Positions 12,700 to 24,000 of a stretch of DNA of 64,000 bases are shown one piece after another. Under the pieces are notes generated by a model, which was not told the origin of the DNA, ran no database searches, and saw nothing but the letters and a program-made list of their open reading frames with translations. The DNA is taken from positions 21,088,453-21,152,452 of the forward strand of contig NC_044023.1 in the NCBI RefSeq assembly GCF_900496995.4. The letters are read 5' to 3'. Positions within the stretch are counted from its first letter, which is position 1. Each line of letters opens with the position of its first letter. Both the position numbers and the translations under genes were made by a program. Origin of the DNA: Aquila chrysaetos chrysaetos. Its lineage: Eukaryota; Chordata; Aves; Accipitriformes; Accipitridae.

Positions 12700-15600
12700 T
12701 TTTTGTACCCCAAATTACAGAATTCTATGCTAAAACAAGGTACTGTGCACAGATGTTAACTATCAATGTTTGCAATCAGCACTTTATCACATTAATTCAG
12801 GTAACAAAGGTTAAATCACTAAGAATACAGAATGGTAGGAAAAGATGTTACTTACCATCTGGTCCTTTCAAGGATTTTGTTTTAGGCTGAAGTTTGGATT
12901 CACATGGAGACCAGCACAAACATTGAATGGCCTATGTAGTGCAGATGTTCAAGGTTTAAGTAGAGCTGTATGTTGAAACTAGTGGGTGAAATAAACTGTA
13001 AAGGTGGTGTTTGAGGCAGATGCTAGCTAAACTTCTGCAATCTGCTATTGTGACTATAGCATGTGATATAGAAGATTTAAAGCACTAATAGAATTGGGTC
13101 TTTGGGCCATAAAGACAATCCACGTTCTGTTGTCCCATCCAGTGTACTTGATGGAGTGCATGAGCCACAGTGCCTGTTATGAGGAAAAATAAAAAAAAGC
13201 TGGTGACAGGTGATTTTAGTGGAGCTGACAGAAAGTATCTGACCTTCTTAGATGTTGTTTCTATCTGTTCCTACTTTCACAAGAGTTAGGGAGCTGCTCT
13301 CTTACCATGCTCGCTGGTTCTGCACGTCTTCATTTTACAGCAATCCCAAACTGCATCCTCTAATTATTCATTTTCTGCATGCACCTGCCTAGCTATATTT
13401 ATTCCATTTGTTTGCTGCAGGAAGTGGACTGGGCCAGAGAAGAGGCATTGGTGCAGGAGTCAGGGGCTTTAGGTCATGAACGATGATATGTGGGAATATG
13501 AACGGCTTCATAAGCTAATTCCAGATCCAGAAATGAGCTCTGGACCAGGAAGCAGTTAATGCAGCCATGGGAGTGTAGTGCAGGGTCCAGCTTAATGAAC
13601 TCTCCTGAGAAATAGGTTAATTTTTCTGGATTTTGAGAGATCTTGCACAGACCCGGGAACTTTCAGAGCCTGTATGATGTAGCTGGGAGGCCAAATGTCA
13701 ACCCAGATACTTGGAAGGTTTTCCCCTCAATGTTTTTATCTTCCAGCAGCCTGTAAATAAAGAGCAAAGTACTTTGTTGTTATTGCCGATTGGCTTCTGT
13801 AAAGAGCAGCTAGGAAATAAGCAGCAAAAGCCGTAAATGAGATCAGCGCAAATGCTTTGGTCACCCTCTACTATGGCAATGTTGTGTAATGAACAGCTAG
13901 ATAAGCAGAGGTCTTTATTAGGACTGAAGAAACTGGGATAAGAATAAATTGCCTGGATCTATCTCAGAAGATAGCAACGCACCAATTTTTCAACTAAAAA
14001 TATACTAAAAATTCTTTATATTTACACGATTCTGCCATTTTCCCCCACTAGTCTTGTTAATGAAGACACAAACCCATTAGAAGTTATCGCCTATGTAAGT
14101 AATAAGAAGATTGCAGAAGGCTTGCTGTGTGAGAAGCTGACCCACTGGAGACAAGCACATATGTGTCCTTGCTAACACCATCTCCAGGTTCCTATCCTGG
14201 GTGATAGGAAACACAGTCAAGTTGGTTAAATTACATCAGACTTATGGCTTAATGACAAGGCTTTTACTTAAAGGAGGAGACCTCTGTTACATGCAGAGTT
14301 ATGACTTTTTCAGGAAGCCTTTTCTTGTTGGCTGAATCTCTATATTAAGATGGCTTGACATAAGCGGCTCACAGCCCCCTGTCAGGACATGCTGTCAGTC
14401 ATTTTACCCTCTCTCTGCAGGCATACCTCAAGATGATAAAAAGCTCCATCAAAGCCAATAGGACTTGCATTAAAAACTACGATAATTACATAATTTACTA
14501 CGTGAAACTACTTTTACTCCTATGTTTTTCCAAGGTCTTGTATTATCAACTATTATCTTTTCCAACAAGAATGGCATGTTTAGTACCACAATTATACTCT
14601 ATAGCAGGGATTCACATTAAAGCATTAGCTCCATTTGTTTTTCCTTGGTTTCCTAATATAAAAATCAGGAAACCAAATACTTCCTGGAAAGTTATTTTCT
14701 AGCATTTTTTTCTTGCTCTCTCTGGAGATGTAAAACAGCCTTGTTTCCAATTGTGGGATAATTTGTGTAATATAACAGGATTTCCAGACTTATTATCTTG
14801 CGTTTTGTTTAGCTCATGACAAAAACATTTTGTTGTAAGGAGAAATAAATGCATGGTGATATAGGCTTGAAAGGGATGTGGGTTGTTTGGGGGATTTTTC
14901 GCTTGCTGAATTTACATTTTGTGCACAGTTGAAGATTTGCTCTGGAAGGATTTAAAATTGAGGTATTTGAATTGTTGAGAAATGAGAGGGAGGGGGATAT
15001 TAGGGCACATGGGAATTTAACAATCAGGTTTGCACTGTTAAGAAGAAAAGATTGGCTATTCTTTATTAAAAAGGTTTGTCCAGGTGGCAGGCTGCATGCG
15101 TTCAAATACTGACTATTTCTTTCTGTTTGCTTGACACAATACTGACTTTCACAACTGATTTTTTTCTTTTGCTCAATCCCATAAATACCTCATGGTTTTT
15201 TTTAATGGAAGTTGTTACATAAAGCTAAAATTAGTTTAGATACTGTCATACTTTTGGAAGGAAATCTGAATGCTGTTCAGTAGAAGTGACATTGGTTGTA
15301 TTGGAGCGAATGAATAGATGATGGCTTAAATGCCCCTCTGGAACATGAATACCAACATTTTGATTAATGTCTTTGTCATGGGCAAAGATTATTTAGTTAA
15401 TGATTTGCAGTTTCCTTCGCCTGGCTGTAGGAAAAGCATGCCAAATCCCAGGGTGAATGGGAGGAACGAAGCAGCTTGAAGTCATTGGGTTGTTCATGTG
15501 TTTTCAGCACGTGCCCAAATGTTCTTCTGGATCAGGCCTGAAGCTTACAGGGGAATAAAGCTCATGAAATACTAGAAATAAAAATATCTCTTATTCATAC
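12700..15600. other. AT-rich non-coding sequence
   Basis: No gene or clear repeat seen. Two acceptor-like sites occur: TTTGCTGCAG near 13,423, followed by about 21 open codons, and CTCTCTCTGCAG ending at 14,420, followed by an open frame that includes ATG at 14,433 and runs to 14,702. The product of the latter, rich in Leu, Tyr and Ile, has no recognisable domain and looks like translated AT-rich DNA. Confidence 0.5.
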
Positions 15601-15619
15601 TCTTTGATTTACAGGGCTC

Positions 15620-16110
15620 AAAACTTAAAAGAACCGCGAGGGAGTGTGGACATAGCACAATTTGGTGCCTTCTGCCGACAGCCCTGCCAGCTCATGGAAG
15701 CAGCAGTGGAGCTCCTTCCAGGCACATACCCTGTGCTGCTCTTGCATGGCAGTGATCTCTGGGCAATGAAATGGACCTCTGTGCTTTGCCCAGAGGCATG
15801 ACGCAGGGCCCAAGTTGTTAATTTTTTTGCAAACCCGTGCTGGCTTTTGAGAGGAACTCAAGTGTTTCTGCTCCGTGCAATGAGAACAGGAGGTGTTGAA
15901 GGGCACAATGCAGCATCGTCCTGGCTGCCACCTTTGCCAGTGGGGCTGCAGAGCGAACAGCATCACAGCCAGCAGCCGAGGCGGTGGGACGAAGCAGCGG
16001 TGGCCCTGTGATGGGATAAAGAAGTGGTAGTGTTTCTGGGTTACCTGGGGCAGCAGTCCCAGTGGAGAGGGGAGAACATGCCCAGGTGACAGGACAGTGC
16101 CATCAGCATA
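15620..16110. other. GC-raised block of unknown origin
   Basis: About 490 bp clearly richer in GC than both flanks, with repeated GCAGCAGTGG-like words and open frames on both strands (65 codons plus, 113 codons minus). No protein family recognised. It may be an old repeat or a transcribed non-coding exon. Confidence 0.3.
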
Positions 16111-16427
16111 CTGCTGCTTTACTCAAAAGGCTCAGAAAGAAGGACAAAAAGTTTGGAACCGTTGTGCTAAATGCCTTTATCAGTAGGGATCTTAATGCTC
16201 ACTTTTATCAGTAAAACCAGCTGTGATAATTCTGTATAAGTGAAAGAGCAGCCCTGTTCATGGTGCCATTTTTAGTTTCAAAGCTAATTTTGAATGAAAC
16301 ATTTCAATGTTTACATGTGAAGTTCTTTGTAAGCAAATTTATTTTTCAAGTCCTGTTGTGTACAACCTGTCCCTTTCTGTTCTGTATGCACATTATATTT
16401 TTCCTCTCCTCCCTCTTCCATTCATAG

Positions 16428-16492
16428 CTTTCACAAAGACTGAAATGGAAGAAGCCATTAAAGGTTTGAACAACTTAAGCAGTTACTTTTAA
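16428..16492 (+). CDS. Candidate last coding exon, product unknown
   Basis: A long pyrimidine tract (CTCTCCTCCCTCTTCC within 16,400-16,420) leads to ATTCATAG ending at 16,427. The open frame from 16,430 to the TAA at 16,490-16,492 encodes about 20 residues, FTKTEMEEAIKGLNNLSSYF, with a charged, helix-like composition that looks more like real protein than the frames around it. An ATTAAA lies near 16,645 as a possible weak polyadenylation signal. I know no matching protein, and no upstream exon was found in the window. Chance is a real alternative. Confidence 0.2.
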
Positions 16493-17017
16493 ATTATCTT
16501 AACATGTTCAAAAACCTTGCCAGATTTACCCTTTGGAAGGTAGTAAAATAATTTTGAATAGAATGTGACCAGATAAAATGAATATGATTTTATTATTCAT
16601 GAATACTTTAACCTGAATGCTTTAGTGCCTACATCTCTCTATTATATTAAATTATGGTGAAACATAAAACTGTCACACTGGGGTTTGTAGATTGATATTC
16701 CCTATGGATTCCCCTTATGTTTTTCTATAGCTATCCCTGCTGCTGCTAATGGAACCAGTCCTTTGATACCTTTTTCCCTTCTAGTTACATTCTACCTCTC
16801 TATTGACTGCTTCGAAGCACCTTCGTGTCTGGTTGGGAGGTTAGCTACCTCTTTTCACAGCGAACACGCAAATAACTCTTATGTATTCCCACCCACATGT
16901 GTACTTTTGTATCTGGCTTGCTCTTTCATATTTCTCTTCTTTTTTCATGTGTTCTCTCTGGGCAATTTTTTTTTTTCCCAGATATCACACTTTAGGGTAT
17001 ACTTTTGGAGCGATGTT

Positions 17018-17080
17018 CAGATATTTAGGTGAGACTCCCATTAAAGTTAATGAGACATGTGGCTAAATGCCTGTGCACTG
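17018..17080 (+). repeat. Decayed ancient amniote repeat
   Basis: The phrase GACTCCCATTAAAGTTAATG (17,034-17,053), followed by GTGGCTAAATGCC, resembles the recurrent 'CTCCCATTGAAGTTAATGGGA' wording of an old amniote dispersed repeat. It is a short fragment, identified from memory. Confidence 0.35.
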
Positions 17081-17854
17081 CATTAACAATACCTTTTACT
17101 GTTTATTGTCTGGCTTAGAGAAAAGGTCACATTGGTTCCTTACTTCTAGTCCTGGATCTTTACCTTCTCCTTTAGATCTTAGAGGTCACTGAAAGAGAAG
17201 AATGTAAGGCACAGGGCCTTGCAATGCCTATTTTTTTCAGCTGGCAACATTGTTCCTTTAGCTCCATTTTCTTTTTATATGGAGCTATAGAAATTACAGA
17301 CCTAAGAGAAGCTTTTATCCCCAATTGTCAAAAGCACAGTGATGACAAGTTATTGCTGAAGCACCACGAGATTCACTATGGTGCTTTGTGCAGAAAATTC
17401 CACTGGAACCAGGAAGAAATATCAGACCTTCAGAGAAGGGACTTTTATCACGCTGTGCGTTTAGAGTCTAGCATGATAGGATTCTGGATCTTGGCTAGGG
17501 GATAGCTTGCTTATCCCAATATAGATAATACATATTAACAATAAATATTTGCTGAGGCACGCTGATGATAATGCAGTACACATTTTCACCTGTGTCCTTG
17601 CCTGAGAATTTTTCGTTAGAAATTCTGATGCTGTAGCAGGAGAAGGAGATGATAGTGAGCACAGGTCTGATCTAAGATGCAAGGAGATAGAAAAATGGAA
17701 AGAACTGCAACTTTGCAGTGGTATCCTGTGAAATGAGAGTGCATACAATTCCAGCCCCTTCATCTGGGCTTGGGTTAGGGTGGCATCTGATTGATCAGGA
17801 AATTGGTATTTCTAAGCAATGCTACTAAGTATTCTAAATAATAAATGTTATTTA

Positions 17855-17950
17855 ATTTCCTTGTGCCTTAGTCTTCTCATGGGGATTATGATATTTAAGT
17901 TTAGGTAAACATGAGCAGAGAGCCTAAGGTGAAACATACAGTAAATGTAA
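17855..17950 (+). repeat. MIR-like SINE fragment
   Basis: TTGTGCCTTAGTCTTCTCAT (17,861-17,880), followed by GGGGATTATGATA, parallels the MIR core 'GAGCCTCAGTTTCCTCATCTGTAAAATGGGGATAATGATA' with a deletion. The match stops afterwards. The copy is diverged. Confidence 0.4.
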
Positions 17951-18850
17951 TCTTTGTAGTGTGAGCAAGGGTCCAGCTTTAGATCCCTTTTCCATTCATC
18001 TTATTAGCCCAAAGGTAATATCTGTACTCTATTATAATGGAACTTCTCTGGTATAATGAGAAGTTAGCTATTCAATACAGTCCTTATCAACATTGTATTT
18101 TTTTCATGTTTCTAAAGCTCAGTAGAAAATGGCATTAACCATTGTATTGAGTCAAGGAGCTGAAGTACAGCAAGGTTAAACACAGCTTTTGCACTAAAAT
18201 GGAAAATTAGACTTAGATTAAAATTCTGAAGTAAAAAAAAAATTAGATAAATATATTGGGAGAAATGAAACATTAAAATTAAATGACTAGCATGGGTGGG
18301 TGAAGTTCAATATAAGTAGGAGTGTTTAAGATGATGAGAAGGTTTTTATCGAACAGTGAATTGGCTAATGATGTTGCTAATGTGGAATCCTACAGCTGAC
18401 AGTTTGTTTCTGAAGGCAGATACTGTCCTAATGTTGCTGCTTTGAGAGCTACAATTATATAGGAAGAACATGCCATTCATCGGTGCATATCATCAATCAT
18501 TACACAGTCATTTTTGTTCTTCTCATCTTTGTTGTGAGCAATCTACGGGAGTGGAAAGGAGAACTGTATTTGTATGGAAGACAGCCTCAGAGATGCACAC
18601 AGCTCAGAATCTGACCAATGTTTTCCTTTAAGTGTTCCTTTGAGGGAAAAGAGTAAAAAAATCTAAAAGAGCTGATAGATAAAACCAAGTATCTGATCAA
18701 AAGGATTTCCAAACAGAGACAAAAGTTTTGTAACTTTCTCTGGCAGCAAGGTGAACTGTGGTATTAGCCTGTATGGACAGAAGTATTATTTTGACTGTTT
18801 TGCTCTTTATACAGGGAAAGCACAAGTATTCCATTGCAGAAGGCAGGAAC

Positions 18851-18874
18851 TAATTAATTGGTTAATTAATAATG
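18851..18874. promoter_or_regulatory. Cluster of TAATTA homeodomain core motifs
   Basis: TAATTAATTGGTTAATTAAT (18,851-18,870) packs several overlapping TAAT/ATTA cores in near-palindromic order. In AT-rich DNA this may be chance, but dense clusters of this kind occur in developmental enhancers. Confidence 0.2.
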
Positions 18875-19458
18875 CTGTCATTAATAGGCCTATTACTCAT
18901 TTCCTCTGCAGTATCACACAGGTGTTCCAGTCGTAGACTAAATAGCTGATGTGCTAGGCTCTGTACATGCACTGAATGAAATGTTTTTTGCAGGAAAAGA
19001 GCGTTTACTAAATGCAGTGCCCTCAAAGGGCTCTGATCTTTCCTTCCCAGAAGCTCTCCAAGGGTAGCTGCCCTTCCTGTGGAAAAGGCTATCCTGTACA
19101 TTCTCACAAAGCTGTTGTCTTCCCCATGTTGTTCAACATCTGTGTGAAATACTGGGTAAATTAAATTAGCATCTAGCTCTAGGTCTTTGATATAAAGAAA
19201 AGCATCTGAAAAGCACCTGTTTTCTGTTCCCAGCCATGATGATCCCCTATCTGAAAACTGGTTAACTCGCACACTGGCACAATTCCCTGATGTTTGCTTA
19301 TGTAGTAATGTATGCAGAGGAGGGCAATTTTTCAGATCCATCAAGGTGACTTGGGAACCTAAGTCATGATGTAAAAAGGGATGTGGGAATTGCAGCTGGG
19401 CAGGTAATGAATTGTGAACAAAATATATCTTTTCAACACTTACAAAGTTGTACTGCAA
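18862..19458 (-). other. Long open frame of unknown origin (198 codons)
   Basis: On the minus strand, 198 codons are free of stops, long for this AT-rich sequence. The first codon is TTG, not ATG; the first ATG is about 39 codons in, giving roughly 158 residues. No domain, signal peptide or membrane segment is evident. The segment 18,948-18,981, read on the minus strand, resembles a MIR tail (GCATGTACAGAGCCTAGCACA against GCATGTAAAGCGCCTAGCACA), so part or all of the frame may lie in an old retroposon. I do not regard it as a demonstrated gene. Confidence 0.3.
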
Positions 19459-19459
19459 C

Positions 19460-20935
19460 TGTAGTGGTGTTTTTTATTTTTATTAGAATTTGTATTTCTA
19501 ATGAAAACCACATTGAACACTTTTGACCATTCAAAACTGAAGTCTAGGGTGTAAGAAGTCATTGCAAGTGACCTGAACGTATAAGAAGCTTTGAATTACC
19601 TGCAAGAAGCTGAGAATCAATATTTTTAGAGAGGGTGGAGATGGAGATTCAAGAAACAATTTCAAGTCAGCTGTATTAAGAATGTAAGAGACTAGCCTCA
19701 CTGGAAATTGATGGAAATTGGGAACTTGGTTATCTATGTGTTTCTGTATGTAATTCTGATCAGAAGCAAAAGAGGAGGTGCAGTCCTCCATTTTTTAAAG
19801 TGTCTGAATGAAATTCAGAGAGAAGACTGTGATCTGCAAAGCTGACCTGGGTTTTCGCTGTTTCATTGACTTTCTGCTTTGACATATGCACTCTTGTCTG
19901 AGGTCAACTGTGAGACTACAGCTAAGAGATGTAACCTGGAGGGGGCTTGAGAAATTGCTGGAAATGGGTTTACTGGGCAAGTTTCCTAATTTCCTTGGTC
20001 TGCCTCTTTTCTCAAGTAGTAAAAGAGAGATTATTTTGCCCTTTCCTCTCTACTTAATGAATGTAAATTTGCTGCATTGGAAACATTCATATGTCCTGAA
20101 ATGTAAAAGGCAGGACACACCTGCTACACAAGAATAAGTAATAATAATTGCATGACTAATACGGAAGAATTGTTGATGAGTCCTCAGTAGAGTTAACAAG
20201 TGATGAGGATGCTCAAATGAACTGCTCTATGTGCTTACAGATCACAGTGCTCCTAATTCTGTATTCTAGCAGTTGATGGAGTGTTACATGGGAGTTTGGG
20301 AAGCATTTTTGGACTCACAAATGACAGGTAAAATGTCAGGTATGTTGAAAGATATCCTAGCTCCTCACTTGAGGAGACTCAGTATTGATTTATATAAGAT
20401 TGCATCACATTCATTTAGATAGGTATTCTGCATGTTGTATATTTTTTCCAATTGATATTTTTTCCAGTTTGCTGCCCACAGTCAAACTGAAGCCCTGAGT
20501 TCCCACGTCAGAACAGAAATATAGCCTTTAACTGTAAAGCGCATCTGGTCCTCTTTACCTTCTGCTTGCCCCATCCGAGGTACATCCCTCAGATGATGAT
20601 AGGGAGCAGCCTTAAATTTGATAAAGAAGTTGGCTACAATGCAGTCCTGCAGTTTAAATGCCATGACATTTCCTAGTTATTAACATAAGAACATTAAATT
20701 AAAATTATGTTCCACTGGGACTGTAGCTTCGTATGGCTTGGGAGAATTCACTTGCTTATGCAATGAGACTCGAAGACTTGAAGCTGATTACTTTTACAGT
20801 TCATACATTCTTTCCAGGGGTACCACTTTGAGACGAAACCAGGAGTTGCATTTTGCTCTGAGATGCTCTGACACAGCTCCTCAGAGTTCCTCCTAGCCCC
20901 TGTGAACATACCTAACCCTCATTGACTGTGAGCCA
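19460..20935. other. Non-coding spacer
   Basis: No gene, RNA or repeat that I can support. Short open frames on both strands are unremarkable. Confidence 0.5.
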
Positions 20936-20939
20936 GAGA

Positions 20940-21090
20940 AATCACCTGAGTAAGCCTTCTGTGCCTGATTCTTTAAATAGCCACATACTCAGTCCCATTC
21001 TCAGCTGGTGTAAACTTGCATTGGCCTCATTGCCTTTCATGCAGCGATGACAATTTACATCAGCTTGGATCTGCCCTATTGAGTTCTGAA
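20940..21090 (+). repeat. Ancient amniote inverted-repeat element
   Basis: CAGCTGGTGTAAA (21,002-21,014) and TTTACATCAGCTTG (21,054-21,067) form imperfect inverted arms around about 40 bp that includes GCATTGGCCTCATTGC. The right arm runs on into GATCTGCCC. This closely follows 'CAGCTGGTGTAAAT...AATTTACACCAGCTGAGGATCTGGCCC', an old palindromic repeat that I recall from crocodilian, turtle and bird DNA. The upstream phrase ATCACCTGAGTAAG (20,941-20,954) also fits it. Confidence 0.5.
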
Positions 21091-21099
21091 TGGCTTGAA

Positions 21100-24000
21100 A
21101 ATTAAGGCAAATGACAGCTTTGCTGAAGGTGGATATTTAAATGTATACATGCCACTCAATACCCTATGATTAAAACTCATTGCAATTAAACAAACATACA
21201 TACTCCTAGCTTTCATGTACAGTGATTCATGCCCTGAAAACCGGAGCATTGGCTTTTAGCTATTTGTTGCCATCAGATAATCTAGAAGTTCTGCTAAAAC
21301 TGGTATATTGTTTCTATAGTTACTATGAAATAGGATCTGTTGTTTTGCAGTAAATTGGAAACTATAACTTGTGCTTTGATTAATCTCTGTCTCTGAAACA
21401 TGGAGGTCATCCCTAACTTCCAGACATTTCTCTTCTCCATGTATATTAATTTCTAGTAGCCTGGGGTTTAGTACACATCTCTGTTTCATTTCCACAATTA
21501 ATGGTTGTAAGACAACACAGCTAAAAATGCAAATGAACAACTTATCTTTATGCTTTTCAACTGGATGTTTACAATTGCAGTTACAGTGAGCTTTTAAAAC
21601 TGGCCAAAAAGCTTTTCCTGAAGATATGAAAATTATAAAGATACCTTTATAAATTATGGAGTCTAAAAACTGCTCTCATTTTAAAGGCCGTATTTTTTAT
21701 GTTTATTGAAACTATTTTGAGTATAAATGCAATACAGTTTTTGTTCTTTTTTTTTGTAATTCCAGACTAATACATATTAGCATAAAGAAAAGCCCATATA
21801 CATATAAATATGTATATATTTTTTTCTTTTCCTCTGCAAAATTTTAGAGTAGAGACCCATAAGAGTGAGTTTCTTGCAATGGTTGCCTCTAAGTTCTCCT
21901 CCTGGATGCACTGCTGTGACAACATCCTGGAATCAAATGTGAAAAAGAAAGTACAAGAAAATTGTGGATCTTAACAAAAACACGGGGCTGTTGCAGCTGC
22001 AGTGTAATAGGGGCACTGGGAAATTAAAACTTTTCAGTTTTCCCTGAGCTGCATTTCTACAGCTGGTAGTGAGAACTTAATTTCTGATTACGTGTTAGTT
22101 AAAAAAGAGCTAATACAGTTGGGAAGAGTGTGTTCAAACAAGCAGATAAAGTTTTCATTCACCTTCTCGCAACTAAAACAAGAATTGAACTAGGACAAAC
22201 CTAATAAGGAGCCCATGAATGTTGTAAATCTGCTGCCTTAAATGGACTATGTTTAAAATGTTTTTTTTCCCCTATCCCAGAGATAGGCCGGTCTTCAGGA
22301 AGAATGAGATTTTCCTGTCCTTTCTGACAAAGAACCTTCTATTGCTGGGATGGGTTTTCATTTAAGAAGTAACAGGTTATTTCTTCAATAGATCTTATGG
22401 CTACATCTATAGTATGTGCAAAACATCAGCCTTTGATTTATCCAAACTGGCTTCGTGTCTACAGTTTTTGATGTGGCCTCTGAATGTGTGTTGGTGGTAC
22501 AACTTGTGGTTATGCTTTGCATCAGTACGGGCCAGAGGCTATGGCACTATGCCAGCGGCTCCAGGATAAAATCAGCTTGGTGCTAAAATCTACAAGCAGA
22601 CCATATCGAGAGCCTGAATCCTTCACAGTCCATTCTGCTTTGCAGTTTTTCACATTCTCATTATGAGGTAAACTAAGCTAACTGGGTGGCAAGGAAGACT
22701 TGCACTAAAGTGGGGGCCAGACTACTATACAGCGATAAAGAGAGAAGTAACTTCAGAAATGACATCTGCGAGCCAAGTTCTGGAAGTAATGGATTTCTGA
22801 ATGTGGCATGTGGTTTGCAGTGTAGGCTCTGCATATTTGAAGAGTTTTGGTGGAATAAATTCCTCACTTTGCTGCACTGCATGGTTTAGCTGTATTAGCC
22901 AAACCTCAGTGATTTTTTATCAGAATGGTTTTCATAGAAAATGATATTACTATCGGTCTTTTCAGGTGATTAATTATCCTGCTATGTATTCCTGAATATA
23001 TGTATATTTGCTCATCTTATCTGTCAATCCAAGGTTTTTGTGCTTGCTCAGCTGGTCAGTGCAGTATTTGGGAATAGTAATGTCCAAGGCTGTGTGCTGG
23101 GCAACTTGTAGCTGGGAGTCTAAATTCAGAGGCTAGATATTACTACACTTATTTCACATCAGGGAAAATAAGATGGCTGTATCCATGAGTGTAGCATGCA
23201 GACAGAAGAGCATCTCTGACACCACATAACCTCACAGTCTACTTATACCTTCCTGACTTGAATATAGGCTCACCATTGGTGTTCAGTGGTAATGTTAAAA
23301 GTTGAGTTGAACGTAGAAAGAAATGAAAGCATGCTAGAAGCATTTTCTCTAGGCAATTAAGGGGCAAGAAAAGTAATTAAGTGTATACAGAAGGAAATGT
23401 TGGCTGGGGCAAACAGAATCTCATGACAGCTCTCAGCAGGCTGTTTTATGTAAAGAGAAACAGGCAGTGAATGCCTCTGGAGTGCTGTACGTTTGTGTAT
23501 GGAGCAGTGTATCCTGCAGCTTAATCCAGGAAATCAAACCTGATATTGCACCCTTTTTATCTGTCTTCAAATATTAGTAGCAAATGGTATTAGAACTGGC
23601 ATCAAGGCCACAGGTAGGCTAGCCTGCCTTTTAGGTTGTTTCCTATCATTTTAGGTCAGTATTTCCATGCAGGCTTCCACTGCATTTATGCTGGCAAGCA
23701 TAATAACCCAGAGTTGAGATGGCACCAAGTTAACAACTCCATTTGCCTGTGATTCCGCTTTTGTTGCAGGATGTATGTTAGAGGTCTGTGTGATAATAAA
23801 CAGAGTTCTGCGGAATTTTTCGTACAGATTTCTCATCACCTTTTGTGGCAGCTTCAGCTGAGCACTGAAGGCTGCATTAAGCACATGGCACAGCCACAGT
23901 GAAGAGAGTCTAAATCTTTTCTCTCTTTTCTCATCATATCTTCATAACTAATTATATTTCTAAGTTATGCCTTACTGTCAACTCCTACCAACCTGCCTAG

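Noticed and set aside
13846..13878. CTCF-like site CACCCTCTACTATGG
   Set aside because: An extra base breaks the core spacing; only about 10 of 14 positions fit.
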